64,000 nt of DNA from Pseudomonas helvetica (GTDB lineage Bacteria; Pseudomonadota; Gammaproteobacteria; Pseudomonadales; Pseudomonadaceae): assembly GCF_039908645.1 (NCBI RefSeq), contig NZ_CP150917.1, positions 6,087,001 to 6,151,000 of the forward strand, given 5' to 3'. Shown piece by piece: positions 9,784-21,687 of the stretch; the stretch's first letter is position 1; each line of letters opens with the position of its first letter. A program made the position numbers and the translations under genes. A model generated the notes under the pieces. It saw only the letters and a program-made list of their open reading frames with translations, searched no databases and was not told the DNA's origin.

Positions 9784-11286
9784 ATGCCTCAATCCCAAGC
9801 CAAGAATCTGTCCCTGATCGCCGCTATAGACCTGGGCTCGAACAGCTTTCATATGGTCGTGGCCAAGGCCCTGCACAATGAAATCCGTATTCTCGAGCGG
9901 CTTGGCGAGAAGGTTCAGTTGGCCGCGGGGATCGACGAAGAGCGCCAACTAACCGAAGAATCCATGCAGCGCGGGCTCGATTGCCTGAAGCGCTTTGCCC
10001 AACTGATCAACGGCATGCCACCGGGCGCCGTGCGGATCGTCGGCACCAACGCCCTGCGTGAGGCGCGCAACCGTGGCGAATTCATCCGCCGCGCCGAAGA
10101 AATCCTCGGTCACCCGGTAGAAGTCATCTCCGGTCGTGAAGAAGCCCGCCTGATCTACCTTGGCGTCTCCCACACCCTCGCCGACACACCGGGCAAGCGT
10201 CTGGTGGCCGACATCGGCGGTGGCAGTACCGAATTCATCATCGGCCAGCGCTTCGAGCCGCTGCTGCGCGAAAGCCTGCAAATGGGCTGCGTCAGCTACA
10301 CCCAGCGCTATTTCCGCGACGGCAAGATCACCCCGGCCCGTTACGCCCAGGCCTACACGGCGGCGCGGCTGGAGATCATGAGCATCGAGCACGCCCTGCA
10401 CCGCCTGACCTGGGATGAAGCGATCGGCTCCTCGGGCACCATCCGTGCCATTGGTCTGGCGCTGAAGGCGGGTGGCCACGGGACTGGCGAGGTCAATGCC
10501 GAAGGTCTGTCCTGGCTCAAGCGCAAGCTGATCAAACTCGGTGACGTTGAAAAAATCGATTTCGAAGGCATCAAACCGGATCGCCGGGCAATTTTCCCGG
10601 CTGGCCTGGCGATTCTCGAAGCGATCTTCGACGCCCTCGAACTGCAACGCATGGATCACTGTGAAGGCGCCCTGCGTGAAGGCGTGCTCTATGACCTGCT
10701 GGGCCGTCATCACCACGAAGACGTCCGCGAGCGCACCCTCAGCTCGCTCATGGAGCGTTACCACGTCGACGTGGGACAGGCCGACCGCGTCGAACGCAAA
10801 GCGCTTCACGCATTCGACCAGGTGGCCGATGACTGGGACCTGAATGACGGCGTCTGGCGCGACTTGCTGGGCTGGGCCGCCAAGGTCCACGAAGTCGGGC
10901 TGGATATCGCCCACTATCAATTCCACAAACACGGCGCCTACCTGATCGAACACTCCGATCTGGCCGGTTTTTCCCGTGAAGACCAGCTGATGCTGGCGCT
11001 GCTGGTACGCGGCCACCGCCGCAACATTCCCAAGGACAGGTTTGCCGAGTTCGGCGATGACGGCATCAAGCTGATTCGCCTCTGCGTGCTGCTGCGCTTC
11101 GCGATTCTGTTCCATCACATCCGCGGCACCCAAAAGATGCCGCAGGTCACCTTGCAGGCCAACGGCGACACCCTGGATGTGCTGTTCCCGGAGAACTGGC
11201 TGGACGAAAACCAGCTGACCCAGGCCGACTTCGCGCTGGAAGCGGAATGGCTGACCCGCGTTAACTTCGTGCTTAACGTTCGCTGA
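9784..11286 (+). CDS. ppx: Exopolyphosphatase Ppx
   Basis: This 500-residue member of the Ppx/GppA sugar-kinase-fold family has [14 protein letters not shown] at the start, the second phosphate loop [12 protein letters not shown] near residue 145, and a C-terminal HD-like domain ([20 protein letters not shown]). It removes terminal phosphates from polyphosphate. It faces the ppk gene end to end across a shared terminator, so the synthesising and degrading enzymes are neighbours but separately transcribed. Confidence 0.95.
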   Translation: MPQSQAKNLSLIAAIDLGSNSFHMVVAKALHNEIRILERLGEKVQLAAGIDEERQLTEESMQRGLDCLKRFAQLINGMPPGAVRIVGTNALREARNRGEFIRRAEEILGHPVEVISGREEARLIYLGVSHTLADTPGKRLVADIGGGSTEFIIGQRFEPLLRESLQMGCVSYTQRYFRDGKITPARYAQAYTAARLEIMSIEHALHRLTWDEAIGSSGTIRAIGLALKAGGHGTGEVNAEGLSWLKRKLIKLGDVEKIDFEGIKPDRRAIFPAGLAILEAIFDALELQRMDHCEGALREGVLYDLLGRHHHEDVRERTLSSLMERYHVDVGQADRVERKALHAFDQVADDWDLNDGVWRDLLGWAAKVHEVGLDIAHYQFHKHGAYLIEHSDLAGFSREDQLMLALLVRGHRRNIPKDRFAEFGDDGIKLIRLCVLLRFAILFHHIRGTQKMPQVTLQANGDTLDVLFPENWLDENQLTQADFALEAEWLTRVNFVLNVR

Positions 11287-11290
11287 AAAC

Positions 11291-11321
11291 AAAAGGGCGA
11301 TCCTTACGGATCGCCCTTTTG
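11291..11321. terminator. Bidirectional terminator between ppx and ppk
   Basis: AAAAGGGCGATCC and GGATCGCCCTTTT form a stem with a TTAC loop, 4 bp after the ppx stop and 25 bp after the ppk stop, with A and T runs on both sides. Confidence 0.9.
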
Positions 11322-11345
11322 CATCATGCTGCTCCCTCTCCTGCG

Positions 11346-13571
11346 TTAATTCACAGTCAGAATCGGGCTACCCAAACGCTCCAGCAAGGTTGCCTGGGCG
11401 CTGCGCGGGTTCTGGTTGCCGGTCGGTGTGTTGCGGATGTAACGGCCGTCCGGCTGCAGGCTCCAGCTGTGGGTGTTATCGGTGAGGTAAAGCTCCAGTT
11501 CTTTCTTGACCCGGGTAATCAGCTTCTTGCCTTCCACCGGGAAGCAGGTCTCGACGCGTTTATCGAGGTTGCGCTCCATCCAGTCGGCACTCGACAGGAA
11601 CATCTGCTCTTCACCGCCGTTGAGGAAGTAGAAGACCCGCGTGTGTTCCAGGAAGCGACCGATGATCGAGCGCACGTGGATGTTGTGCGAAACCCCGGCG
11701 ATACCCGGCCGCAGGCAGCACATGCCGCGTATCACCAGATCGATCCGCACCCCGGACTGACTGGCTTTGTACAACGCGCGGATGACCTTCGGATCGGTCA
11801 GCGAGTTGAACTTGGCGATGATGTGCGCTGGTTTGCCATCAAGCGCGAACTGGGTCTCCCGGGCAATCATGTCGAGCATGCCCTTCTTCAGCGTGAACGG
11901 CGCATGCAGCAGTTTTTTCATGCGCAGGGTTTTACCCATGCCGATCAACTGGCTGAACAGTTTGCCGACGTCTTCGCACAAGGCGTCGTCGGACGTCAGC
12001 AGGCTGTAGTCGGTGTACAGGCGGGCGTTGGCGGCGTGGTAGTTACCGGTACCCAAGTGGGCGTAGCGGACAATCTCGCCAGCCTCGCGGCGCAGGATCA
12101 GCATCATCTTGGCGTGGGTCTTGAAGCCCACCACGCCGTAGATCACCACCGCGCCGGCCGCTTGCAGGCGGCTGGCCAGTTGCAGGTTGGACTCTTCGTC
12201 GAACCGCGCACGCAATTCGATCACCGCGGTGACCTCCTTGCCGTTACGCGCTGCGTCAACCAGGGCGTCGACGATTTCCGAGTTGGCGCCGCTGCGGTAA
12301 AGGGTCTGACGGACCGCCAACACGTGCGGGTCCTTGGCCGCCTGGCGCAGCAAATCGACCACCGGAGTGAAGGACTCGAACGGGTGCAGCAGCAGAATGT
12401 CCTGCTTGCTGATCACGCTGAAAATGTTCTCGCTGTTCTGCAGCAGTTTCGGGATCTGTGGGGTGAACGGCGTGTATTGCAGCTCCGGGTGACTGTCCAG
12501 GCCGGTGATGCTGAACAGCCGCGTCAGGTTGACCGGACCGTTGACCTGATACAGCTCGGTCTCGCTCAGGTTGAACTGCTTGAGCAGGTAGTCGGACAGG
12601 TGTTTCGGGCAGGTGTCCGCGACTTCCAGACGCACCGCGTCACCGTAACGACGGGAGAACAGCTCACCGCGCAGCGCGCGGGCCAGGTCTTCGACGTCTT
12701 CGGTGTCGACCGCCAGGTCTGCGTTTCGGGTCAGGCGGAACTGGTAGCAGCCCTTGACCTTCATGCCCTGGAACAGGTCGTCGGCGTGAGCGTGGATCAT
12801 CGACGACAGGAACACATAGTTGTCGCCGGTGCCACCGACTTCTTCCGGCACCTTGATCACACGCGGCAGCAAACGCGGGGCCGGGATGATCGCCAGACCG
12901 GAATCGCGACCGAACGCATCGATACCTTCGAGTTCGACGATGAAGTTCAGGCTCTTGTTCACCAGCAACGGGAACGGGTGCGTCGGGTCGAGACCGATCG
13001 GGGTGATGATCGGCGCGATCTCGTCGCGGAAATAGCGGCGCACCCAAGTCTTGAGTTTGGTGGTCCAGTAGCGGCGACGGATGAAGCGGACCTGATGTTT
13101 TTCCAGTTCCGGCAGCAGGATGTCGTTGAGGATCGCGTATTGGCGATCGACGTGGCCGTGCACCAGATCGCTGATGCGCGCCAGCGCCTGATGCGGTTGC
13201 AAGCCGTCGGCACCGGCTTGTTCACGGGCGAAAGTGATCTGTTTCTTGAGCCCGGCAACACGAATCTCGAAGAACTCGTCCAGGTTGCTGGAGAAGATCA
13301 GCAAAAACTTCAGCCGTTCCAGCAAGGGATAGGACTCATCCAGCGCCTGCTCCAGCACGCGGATGTTGAACTGCAGTTGCGACAGTTCGCGATGGATGTA
13401 CAGGCTGCTGTCATCCAGCCCCGGAATCGCGACTGCCGGCGCCACCGGTGCCGCTTCGGCTACCACCACCGCGGGCGGGGCAGGCTCCAGCGCAGGCTCG
13501 ATTTCGACGACAGGCTCAACCAGGGGTTGAGCTTCTTTTACGGCAACTTCAGTAAGTCCTTCGGTATTCAT
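11346..13571 (-). CDS. ppk: Polyphosphate kinase Ppk1
   Basis: The 741-residue enzyme makes long-chain polyphosphate from ATP. After a variable, Ala/Val/Glu/Pro-rich N-terminus (about 60 residues) come the PPK N domain ([15 protein letters not shown]), the middle domain, and the two phospholipase-D-like catalytic domains. The autophosphorylated His lies in [20 protein letters not shown] is also present. Length is slightly above the usual 690-740 because of the N-terminal tail. It lies 18 bp from hemB on the same strand and may be co-transcribed with it. Confidence 0.96.
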   Translation of the reverse strand: MNTEGLTEVAVKEAQPLVEPVVEIEPALEPAPPAVVVAEAAPVAPAVAIPGLDDSSLYIHRELSQLQFNIRVLEQALDESYPLLERLKFLLIFSSNLDEFFEIRVAGLKKQITFAREQAGADGLQPHQALARISDLVHGHVDRQYAILNDILLPELEKHQVRFIRRRYWTTKLKTWVRRYFRDEIAPIITPIGLDPTHPFPLLVNKSLNFIVELEGIDAFGRDSGLAIIPAPRLLPRVIKVPEEVGGTGDNYVFLSSMIHAHADDLFQGMKVKGCYQFRLTRNADLAVDTEDVEDLARALRGELFSRRYGDAVRLEVADTCPKHLSDYLLKQFNLSETELYQVNGPVNLTRLFSITGLDSHPELQYTPFTPQIPKLLQNSENIFSVISKQDILLLHPFESFTPVVDLLRQAAKDPHVLAVRQTLYRSGANSEIVDALVDAARNGKEVTAVIELRARFDEESNLQLASRLQAAGAVVIYGVVGFKTHAKMMLILRREAGEIVRYAHLGTGNYHAANARLYTDYSLLTSDDALCEDVGKLFSQLIGMGKTLRMKKLLHAPFTLKKGMLDMIARETQFALDGKPAHIIAKFNSLTDPKVIRALYKASQSGVRIDLVIRGMCCLRPGIAGVSHNIHVRSIIGRFLEHTRVFYFLNGGEEQMFLSSADWMERNLDKRVETCFPVEGKKLITRVKKELELYLTDNTHSWSLQPDGRYIRNTPTGNQNPRSAQATLLERLGSPILTVN

Positions 13572-13589
13572 CGGATGTTCCTGGGAGGG

Positions 13590-14729
<1,140 letters not shown>

Positions 14730-14810
14730 TCACGTCGAGACACATTTCGACACTTTCCTGAATGTGCCTGAAGGGTTAGGCTGCGCGTTCATTTCGCCAG
14801 CACCCAGACA

Positions 14811-15443
14811 ATGCTCCAACAATTTCTGCATGACTTCGGCTACTTTGCCCTTTTCCTCGGGACGTTCTTCGAAGGCGAAACCATTCTGGTACTCGCAGGC
14901 TTCCTCGCGTTCCGCGGATACATGGACATCAACCTGGTGGTAATCGTGGCGTTCTTCGGCAGTTACGCCGGCGATCAGCTGTGGTACTTCCTGGGGCGCA
15001 AGCACGGCCGCAAACTGCTGGCGCGCAAACCACGCTGGCAACTGATGGGTGATCGGGCGCTGGAGCATATCCGCAAGCACCCGGACATCTGGGTGCTGAG
15101 CTTTCGCTTCGTCTACGGCCTGCGCACGGTAATGCCCGTGGCCATCGGCCTGTCGGGTTACCCGCCGGGACGCTACCTGATACTCAATGGTATTGGTGCA
15201 GCGATCTGGGCCAGCGCCCTGGCGGCTGCCGCTTACCACTTTGGCGCGGTGCTCGAAGGCATGCTCGGCAGCGTCAAGAAGTACGAACTGTGGGTACTCG
15301 GCGCCCTGCTGGTGCTGGGCTTCTGCCTCTGGCTGCGCCGGCGTTTCAAGAATGCTCGCCTCGCCAAGCAGATCTACGAAGACGATCAGCTCCTGCAAGC
15401 TGAAAAGGCCAAGAGCAGCGAACCTACGACGCCAGTCGAGTGA
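14811..15443 (+). CDS. DedA/VTT-family inner-membrane protein
   Basis: The 210-residue protein has the DedA start (FGYFALFLGTFFEGETIL), the GSYAGDQLWYFLGRKHGR block and the RFVYGLRTVMPVAIGLSG re-entrant region. DedA proteins are membrane transporters/flippases linked to undecaprenyl phosphate or phospholipid recycling and to membrane potential. The gene converges on, and overlaps by 20 bp, the end of the desaturase-like gene. The family is clear but the lipid substrate is not. Confidence 0.88.
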   Translation: MLQQFLHDFGYFALFLGTFFEGETILVLAGFLAFRGYMDINLVVIVAFFGSYAGDQLWYFLGRKHGRKLLARKPRWQLMGDRALEHIRKHPDIWVLSFRFVYGLRTVMPVAIGLSGYPPGRYLILNGIGAAIWASALAAAAYHFGAVLEGMLGSVKKYELWVLGALLVLGFCLWLRRRFKNARLAKQIYEDDQLLQAEKAKSSEPTTPVE

Positions 15444-16659
15444 TGCGGTTTTTGCAGCAGTAGAGACCGATGCCGCTGAGCAGGCTGTAACTGAGCAGGC
15501 CGATCCAGCCCACCGCGCTGGCCGGCCATAGCCCGACCAGCGGCGCCAGCCACACCAGCGGCAGATTCAGCGCCAGCCGCAGCAACTCCAGTTTCAACGC
15601 CTGCGGGCGATTCTCCAGGGCCACGCCCAGCACAAACAACCCCAGCGCCACCGCCCCCCAGCCCAACACCAGGGCCGCAGCTGGCAAGCTTCGCTGCAGA
15701 TTCATCAGGTAGCTGCCCAGCGCGATGTACAAGCAAAACTGCAGCGCGATATACACCTGCTGTCGCCCGTCCAGCGGCACCTCGAATTTGCGGAACTGAC
15801 TCAGGTCCGGCTTGTTCATCGGGTACTTCGCCGCCACGTCCGCCGGCCGCCAACCGGTGCGCATGAACCAGATTCGCAGCTTGTCCCACCAGCGTTCGGC
15901 GCGTCGTGCATCGGCCCATAACTGCGTATAGAACTGCACGTTCGCCCACAACGGGTTCCAGCTCGCCAACGGTGTGGTCACGCCAAAAATCACCGGTTCG
16001 TTGTCGTCCTCTTCCTGGAACGAGCCAAACAGCCGATCCCAGATAATGAACACCCCACCGTAGTTGCGATCCATGTAGAGCGCGTTCTGCGCATGGTGAG
16101 CCCGATGGTTGGAGGGCGTGACGAAGAACCATTCGAACCAGCCGAGCTTGGGGATGTGCTTGGTGTGAACCCAGAATTGGTACAGTAGATTCAGCGCCGC
16201 GACGCTGACGAACACCATTAGCGACACGCCGAGCACCGCCATCGGCAGGTAGAAAATCCAGCTCAGCAGGAACCCGGTGCTGGTCTGGCGCAACGCCGTG
16301 GAGAGGTTGTAGTCCTCGCTTTGGTGATGCACCGAATGCGCCGCCCAAAGGATGTTGCGCTCATGCCCCATGCGGTGCAGCCAGTAGTAGCAGAAGTCAT
16401 AGAGGACAAAGGCGAACAACCAGACCCAAATGCTCTCGGCCGACAGCTCGAACAACGCCAGATGCTTCAGCGCAAACGAGTACGTCACCAGCCCCACACC
16501 TTTGGTCAGCAGGCCGGTGGTGGTCGACAACACGCCGGTGCTGAGGCTGTTGATCGCATCGGCCAGGCGATAATTACGCACCCCGCGCCAACGATCCGCC
16601 AGCAGCTCGACGGCAATCAACACGAAGAAAAACGGCACCGCATACAGAATGAAGTCCAT
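15424..16659 (-). CDS. Sterol desaturase / fatty-acid hydroxylase superfamily membrane protein
   Basis: The 411-residue integral membrane protein starts MDFILYAVPFFFVLI. It has the metal-binding histidine clusters of the superfamily: HRMGHERNILWAAHSVHHQS near residues 110-125 and TPSNHRAHHAQN near 195. Two irons bound by these histidines perform hydroxylation or desaturation of a lipid. The C-terminal third adds further membrane helices (about residues 300-410), longer than the minimal 270-residue enzymes. An upstream reading begins six codons earlier with MRSGRV but lacks a good ribosome site. The substrate is unknown. Confidence 0.85.
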   Translation of the reverse strand: MDFILYAVPFFFVLIAVELLADRWRGVRNYRLADAINSLSTGVLSTTTGLLTKGVGLVTYSFALKHLALFELSAESIWVWLFAFVLYDFCYYWLHRMGHERNILWAAHSVHHQSEDYNLSTALRQTSTGFLLSWIFYLPMAVLGVSLMVFVSVAALNLLYQFWVHTKHIPKLGWFEWFFVTPSNHRAHHAQNALYMDRNYGGVFIIWDRLFGSFQEEDDNEPVIFGVTTPLASWNPLWANVQFYTQLWADARRAERWWDKLRIWFMRTGWRPADVAAKYPMNKPDLSQFRKFEVPLDGRQQVYIALQFCLYIALGSYLMNLQRSLPAAALVLGWGAVALGLFVLGVALENRPQALKLELLRLALNLPLVWLAPLVGLWPASAVGWIGLLSYSLLSGIGLYCCKNRITRLAS

Positions 16660-16774
16660 GACGCGACCTGATCGCAATGGTGATGACTGATCCTAGGTGT
16701 AGCCGTGAAATAACCCTATGGCAACGAGTGACAAATTAGTGGACATTTAACGCCATGAAACTGGAGAAGAACCC

Positions 16775-17440
16775 ATGAGCAAAAAAGTTGCAGTGATACT
16801 TTCCGGCTGTGGCGTGTATGACGGCGCCGAGATCCATGAAAGCGTGATGACCCTGCTGCGCCTCGACCAACGCGGCGCGCAGGTGCAGTGTTTCGCCCCT
16901 GATATCGCGCAATTGCATGTGATCAACCACCTGACGGGCAAAGAAATGCCCGAGTCGCGCAACGTGCTGGTGGAGTCGGCGCGCATCGCTCGCGGGCAAG
17001 TGAAAGACCTGCGCGAGGCCAACGCCGAAGACTTCGATGCGTTGATCGTGCCCGGTGGTTTTGGTGCGGCGAAGAACCTGTCCAACTTCGCCATCGAAGG
17101 CGCCGGTTGCAGCATTCAGCCCGATGTCCTGGCGCTGGCCGAAGCCTTTGCCGAAGCCGGCAAACCGGTTGGCCTGATCTGCATCTCGCCGGCGTTGGCG
17201 GCGAAAATCTACGGCCCGGGCGTGACCTGCACCATCGGCAACGACGCCGACACCGCTGCAGCCATGACCCGAATGGGCGCGACCCATGTCGATTGCGCCG
17301 TCGGCGAGATCATCGAAGACAAGGCACGCAAACTGGTCAGCACTCCGGCCTACATGCTGGCGCAATCAATCAGCGAAGCGGCTTCAGGGATCAACAAGCT
17401 GGTTGATCGGGTACTGGAACTGACTCACGAGAATGCGTAA
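16775..17440 (+). CDS. elbB: ElbB-type DJ-1/PfpI family protein (glyoxalase-like)
   Basis: The 221-residue protein starts after GGAGAAGAACCC and reads MSKKVAVILSGCGVYDGAEIHE, the signature of ElbB/GlxIII-like proteins. The nucleophile elbow is in GLICISPALAAKI. E. coli ElbB is annotated in isoprenoid biosynthesis and has weak glyoxalase activity; the physiological role is unclear. It is a single-gene unit, followed by half a REP element. Confidence 0.85.
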   Translation: MSKKVAVILSGCGVYDGAEIHESVMTLLRLDQRGAQVQCFAPDIAQLHVINHLTGKEMPESRNVLVESARIARGQVKDLREANAEDFDALIVPGGFGAAKNLSNFAIEGAGCSIQPDVLALAEAFAEAGKPVGLICISPALAAKIYGPGVTCTIGNDADTAAAMTRMGATHVDCAVGEIIEDKARKLVSTPAYMLAQSISEAASGINKLVDRVLELTHENA

Positions 17441-17462
17441 ACCTTCTCTGACAGTCGAGAGC

Positions 17463-17480
17463 TTTGTGGCGAGGGGCTTG
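17463..17480. repeat. Single REP half-site
   Basis: TTGTGGCGAGGGGCTTG matches one arm of the REP pairs found at 9531 and 38248. No partner arm is present, so it is a lone copy between elbB and the YaiI gene. Confidence 0.5.
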
Positions 17481-17936
17481 TCAGGGTTTTCGGGATAGCC
17501 GGGTGATGATCCGGTCCAGCGCATTGGCGAACGCCTGCTTCTCCCGGTCGCCAAACGGCGCTGGCCCACCCCCCATTTGACCCTGCTCGCGCAGGTCGGT
17601 GAACAGATTACGCACCGCCAGCCGATCGCCCATGTTCTGCGCATCGAACTCCTTGCCCCGCGGATCCAGCGCGGCAACGCCTTTTTTCACCAAGCGGTCG
17701 GCCAGCGGCACATCGCTGCAAATCACCAACTCACCCGGGACTGCGTGCTCCACCAGGTAATCGTCGGCTGCATCCGGGCCGCTCGGCACCACGATCAACT
17801 TCACCAGGGCCAGGCCCGGCTTGATCTGCGGCTGCCCGGCCACCATCACCACCTCAAACTGGCGCTTGAGCGCGAACTTCACCACCAGGTCCTTGGCTGC
17901 CCGAGGGCAGGCGTCGGCATCGATCCAGACACGCAT
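17481..17936 (-). CDS. YaiI/YqxD family (UPF0178) protein
   Basis: The 151-residue protein starts MRVWIDADACPRAAKDLVVK, with the acidic DADACP motif of this PIN/NYN-like nuclease-fold family, and ends with the GGGPAPFGDREKQAFANALD block. The start is the ATG at 17936, preceded by GAGGTAAAC. A longer reading to 17969 has no ribosome site. The fold implies a metal-dependent RNase, but no activity is established for the family as far as I know. Confidence 0.85.
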   Translation of the reverse strand: MRVWIDADACPRAAKDLVVKFALKRQFEVVMVAGQPQIKPGLALVKLIVVPSGPDAADDYLVEHAVPGELVICSDVPLADRLVKKGVAALDPRGKEFDAQNMGDRLAVRNLFTDLREQGQMGGGPAPFGDREKQAFANALDRIITRLSRKP

Positions 17937-17958
17937 TGTGTTTACCTCTTTCAAAAGC

Positions 17959-18050
17959 ATCGCGGGCAAGCCTTGCTCCTACAGGGTTTCCTGTCGTGCC
18001 ACAAACACGTGAACGACACGAATCCGTAGGAGCAAGGCTTGCCCGCGATA
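17959..18050. repeat. REP doublet, copy A
   Basis: Inverted arms ATCGCGGGCAAGCCTTGCTC (17959) and GAGCAAGGCTTGCCCGCGAT (18030) enclose a 50-bp spacer. The right half, from CAAACACGTG to the end, is identical to the doublet at 37039-37129. Confidence 0.9.
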
Positions 18051-18069
18051 ATGAGCGCAGCGAATACGG

Positions 18070-19968
18070 TTAAGAGACTTGCACCCGCCGCTTCTCCGTC
18101 ATGCGACTACGGCTATACAGCACGACAATCGCCAGAATCGCCACCGCCTGCGCACCCAGCGAATAGGCGTCAGCGTGAATCCCCAGCCAGTCGAAGTCAA
18201 AGAATGGCACCGGACGAGTGCCGAAGATCCCGGCCTCCTGCAAGGCCTTGACGCCATGCCCGGCGAACACCACCGACAACGCGCAGAGCAAACCGGCGTT
18301 GATCCCGAAGAACAGCGCCAGCGGCAGTTTCGCCGAACCGCGCAGGATCACCCAGGCCAGACCGATCAACAGCACCAGCGCCGTGGCGCCACCTGCCAAT
18401 ACCGCGTTATGCCCGGCCGGGCCGGCTTGCAGCCACAGGGTTTCGTAAAACAGCACCACTTCGAACAGCTCGCGGTAGACCGAGAAAAACGCCAGCGCGG
18501 CAAACCCGAAACGCCCACCGCCGCTGACCAGGCTGCTCTTGATGTAATCCTGCCAGGCCGCCGCGTGGCGACGGTCGTGCATCCACACCCCGAGCCAGAG
18601 CACCATGACACTGGCAAACAATGCGGTGCAGCCTTCCAGCAACTCGCGCTGGGCACCGCTGACATCGATCACGTACGCCGCCAGCGCCCAGGTCGCCAGA
18701 CCGGCCACCAGTGCCAATCCCCAACCGATGTTGACGCTGCGAATCACCGACTGCTGACCGGTGTTGCGCAAGAACGCCAGCACCGCAGCCAGGACCAGAA
18801 TCGCTTCCAGCCCTTCGCGCAACAGAATCAGCAAGCCGGAGACATAGCTCAGCGACCAGCTCAAACCATCGCTGCCCAGCAGGTCCGCGGACTCCTTCAG
18901 CTTGGTTTTGGCAAACGCCAGCCGTTGCTCGACTTGCTCGATCGGCAGCCCGTCCTGCAACGACTGACGGTAAGCCATCAGGGATTTTTCAGTGTCTTTG
19001 CGCACTACGGTGTTGACGTTGTCCAGCGAGCTTTCGACCAGTTCGAAGCCCTCCAGGTACGCCGCTACCGAGAGGTCATAAGCCTGCTCGCGCTCGCCGG
19101 CACGGTAAGCGGCCAGGCTCTTGTCGAGGGTCGCGGCGGTGTAATCGAGCAACTGCGCCGGGCCACGCTTGACCTGCGGCGGTTGGGCGCGCTGGGCGCG
19201 GAACGTGGCGGCTGCCTGAGGGCCTTCGACCGCCAGCACTTCCATCGGGGTCTGCCGGGCAAGGTCGGCAAGGTTGAAGTTCTTTTCACTTTTGGCCGCA
19301 GCCGGATCGGCGCTGAACGCGGCGATGTAGGTCGCCAGATCCCAGCGCTGACGCTCGTCGAGTTGATCGGCGAAGGCTGGCATGTCCGTGCCTTCGATGC
19401 CCTGCCCCAACGTGCTGTAGATCGCGTACAGGCTCAGGCGGTCGAGCCGCGTGGCATCACGCAGATTGGCCGGTGGCGGCGTCAGGCCAACACCTGCAGG
19501 ACCATCACCGGCACCGGCGTCGCCATGGCACACCGAGCAGTGCTGCGCGTACAACGGCGCACCGCGCGTGGGATCCGGGGTAATGATCGGTGCCTGACTG
19601 ACTTCATACGCCACCGCCAGTTTCGCGCCCAATTGCCGCGCTTGTCGGGCCACCTCCGCACCGTCCTGACGCTGGGTCACCGCGTTGCGCAGATTGCTCA
19701 CGCCCTGCTCAATTTCCGCTCGCTCGGGTTTGGCCGGCAGCGCAACGATCAGCCCCTGCAAAACGCCAAGAAACTCCAGCTGTTCGCGGTACTCGCCGTC
19801 ATCGATGACCTGGCCCGCCTCCACGGTCGCCGGATAATCGGCACCGATGTAATCGAGTAAATGCAGTGCCTGTGGCGCACCTTCCAGCGTGTCGGCCAGC
19901 AGGTTGAAACTGCACAGGGCAAACAAAGGGAACACCAGCCAGGCCAGGAAACGGGACGGGGCAGTCAT
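18070..19968 (-). CDS. FTR1-family iron permease fused to cytochrome c
   Basis: The 632-residue protein has a signal peptide (to about residue 25) and a periplasmic region with a c-type heme site CSVCHGD near residue 146. A linker follows, then a membrane half with about seven helices containing the FTR1 iron motifs REGLE (LLREGLEAILVLA) and RELFE (YRELFEVVLFYETL). FTR1 proteins import iron using redox partners; the attached cytochrome would take electrons from ferrous iron. Cytochrome-FTR1 fusions are a recognised family. A possible Fur site overlaps the region just upstream of the start, which would make the gene iron-repressed. Confidence 0.9.
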   Translation of the reverse strand: MTAPSRFLAWLVFPLFALCSFNLLADTLEGAPQALHLLDYIGADYPATVEAGQVIDDGEYREQLEFLGVLQGLIVALPAKPERAEIEQGVSNLRNAVTQRQDGAEVARQARQLGAKLAVAYEVSQAPIITPDPTRGAPLYAQHCSVCHGDAGAGDGPAGVGLTPPPANLRDATRLDRLSLYAIYSTLGQGIEGTDMPAFADQLDERQRWDLATYIAAFSADPAAAKSEKNFNLADLARQTPMEVLAVEGPQAAATFRAQRAQPPQVKRGPAQLLDYTAATLDKSLAAYRAGEREQAYDLSVAAYLEGFELVESSLDNVNTVVRKDTEKSLMAYRQSLQDGLPIEQVEQRLAFAKTKLKESADLLGSDGLSWSLSYVSGLLILLREGLEAILVLAAVLAFLRNTGQQSVIRSVNIGWGLALVAGLATWALAAYVIDVSGAQRELLEGCTALFASVMVLWLGVWMHDRRHAAAWQDYIKSSLVSGGGRFGFAALAFFSVYRELFEVVLFYETLWLQAGPAGHNAVLAGGATALVLLIGLAWVILRGSAKLPLALFFGINAGLLCALSVVFAGHGVKALQEAGIFGTRPVPFFDFDWLGIHADAYSLGAQAVAILAIVVLYSRSRMTEKRRVQVS

Positions 19969-19971
19969 GAA

Positions 19972-19990
19972 TGAATCTCAATTGATAATA
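19972..19990 (-). promoter_or_regulatory. Possible Fur-box upstream of the iron permease
   Basis: The sequence TGAATCTCAATTGATAATA directly before the start codon contains a perfect GATAAT hexamer and an inverted, partly matching half. It fits the loose Fur consensus only moderately; placement before an iron-uptake gene raises the likelihood. Confidence 0.4.
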
Positions 19991-20276
19991 CGAAGTAACA
20001 CATTGTTCACTCTCAATGCTTTCCGCTCAAGCTTTGTCGTCCACAGTTTGAGGATTCGGACACCTCCCGGATGGTGGCACCAATAGAAAAAATGAAATTA
20101 AAAAGCCATCACATAGCCATTATCCGCGCTTATAATGCCGCGCCCTCGTTATTGCGATCGGGCATTTAAGCTCCTCTTTTTATGAGGATTTGGCATGGAA
20201 AGCCATTTTCCCTGTCGATTGGTTCACCCAGCCCGACCAGCACGCTCGGCTGTTTAAACTCAGGGAAGAAGTACTC
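19991..20276. other. Divergent intergenic region
   Basis: This gap lies between the iron permease and the lipoprotein operon. It should contain the operon promoter on the plus strand; an AT-rich stretch at 20085-20140 (including AAAATGAAATTAAAAAGCC) is the best place. No defined operator is seen. Confidence 0.3.
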
Positions 20277-21674
20277 ATGGCATCCCGCGCCCTCACCTCG
20301 ATCGCGCTCAGCGCAGTCACTTTGCTTGCCGGTTGTTCGGCCTTTCGCAGCTACGACACAGAACTGCAGCAAACCAACCAGCAGTTGGCCAGCGGTCACG
20401 TCGACGCCGCACTGACACTGCTGGAAAAGAACAACACAGGTGAAAACAAGGACCTGCTCTATTACTTCGAGAAAGGTGAACTGCTGCGCGCCAAGGGTGA
20501 CCTGACCGGCAGCCAGACCGCCTGGAGAAGCGCGGACCAGGTCGTCGGTACCTGGGAAGAGTCGGTCAAGCTGGACACCGACAAATACCTGACCCAGTTC
20601 GGCAGCTTTCTGGTCAATGACAAGGTCCGCCGCTACGAAGGCTATGACTACGAAAAAGTCATGCTGACCACGCAAATGGCCTTGAACCTGCTGGCGGTGA
20701 ACGATTTCGACGGCGCCCGTACCGAAATCAAGAAAACCCACGAACGTGAAGCGGTGATCGCCGAACTGCGCGACAAGGAATACCTCAAGCGCGAGGACGA
20801 GGCCGAGAAGCAAGGCGTCAAGACTCAGTACAAGGACCTGCAGGGTTACCCGGTGGCGAGTCTCGACGCGCCTGAAGTGGTCGGCCTGAAGAACAGCTAT
20901 CAGAGTGCATTCAGTCATTACCTGGCCGGTTTCGTCTACGAAGCCCTGGGTGAAAAAGACCTGGCCGCGCCGGGCTATCGCAAAGCCGCCGAACTGCGCC
21001 CCAACACGCCGTTGCTCGAACAAGCGCTGCTGAACCTGGACAAGCCGGCTGGAAAAAGCGAAGAAAGCGACATCCTGATCGTCGTGCAAAGCGGCCTCGC
21101 GCCAGCCCGCGACTCGATTCGCATCCCGCTGCCACTGCCGATCAGCAACAACGTGGTGATCACGCCGTTGTCATTCCCGGTGATCAAGCCTGACACCTCG
21201 ACCGTGACTTACGCGCAGATCGGCGTCGACGGCCAGCAACAGAACCTGACCCAGCTCAACAGCACTACGGCCATGTCCCGCCGCGCACTGCGTGACGATA
21301 TGCCCGGGATCATCCTGCGCACCACCGTCCGCGCGATAACTCGCGCTGTGGCGCAAAAGAAGATCAACGAGACCAATCCACTGGCCGGTCTGGCCGTGGG
21401 TATTTCGTCGGCGGTGATGGAAGGCGCGGATACCCGCACCTGGCGCACCCTGCCCGACAACACCCAGGTGGTGCGCCTACGCCTGGCCAAAGGCGAGCAT
21501 CAACTGAGCCTGCCAAACGCTCTGGGCGGTTCGCGAATCACGGTCAAGGTCGATCAGCGCTTCCAGGTGATCAGCCTGCGTACGGTGGGCAATCAGGTGT
21601 TCGCCAGTGGCGCCGCCGCCCACGTGATCCCTAGCGCCACCCCGCAAGTCGTGGCCAGCGTCAAACAACCTTAA
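20277..21674 (+). CDS. COG3014-family outer-membrane lipoprotein, first gene of an LpoB-type operon
   Basis: The 465-residue lipoprotein has the lipobox LLAGC at the end of its leader (start MASRALTSIALSAVTLLAGC). I use the ATG at 20277, after AGGGAAGAA, because the leader begins there. The body has TPR-like helical repeats (residues about 30-260) and a C-terminal beta-rich part. The family is uncharacterised, but its gene is regularly found upstream of ycfL and lpoB homologues, as here, pointing to a cell-envelope role. Confidence 0.8.
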   Translation: MASRALTSIALSAVTLLAGCSAFRSYDTELQQTNQQLASGHVDAALTLLEKNNTGENKDLLYYFEKGELLRAKGDLTGSQTAWRSADQVVGTWEESVKLDTDKYLTQFGSFLVNDKVRRYEGYDYEKVMLTTQMALNLLAVNDFDGARTEIKKTHEREAVIAELRDKEYLKREDEAEKQGVKTQYKDLQGYPVASLDAPEVVGLKNSYQSAFSHYLAGFVYEALGEKDLAAPGYRKAAELRPNTPLLEQALLNLDKPAGKSEESDILIVVQSGLAPARDSIRIPLPLPISNNVVITPLSFPVIKPDTSTVTYAQIGVDGQQQNLTQLNSTTAMSRRALRDDMPGIILRTTVRAITRAVAQKKINETNPLAGLAVGISSAVMEGADTRTWRTLPDNTQVVRLRLAKGEHQLSLPNALGGSRITVKVDQRFQVISLRTVGNQVFASGAAAHVIPSATPQVVASVKQP

Positions 21675-21687
21675 GCGGAGCTTCTCC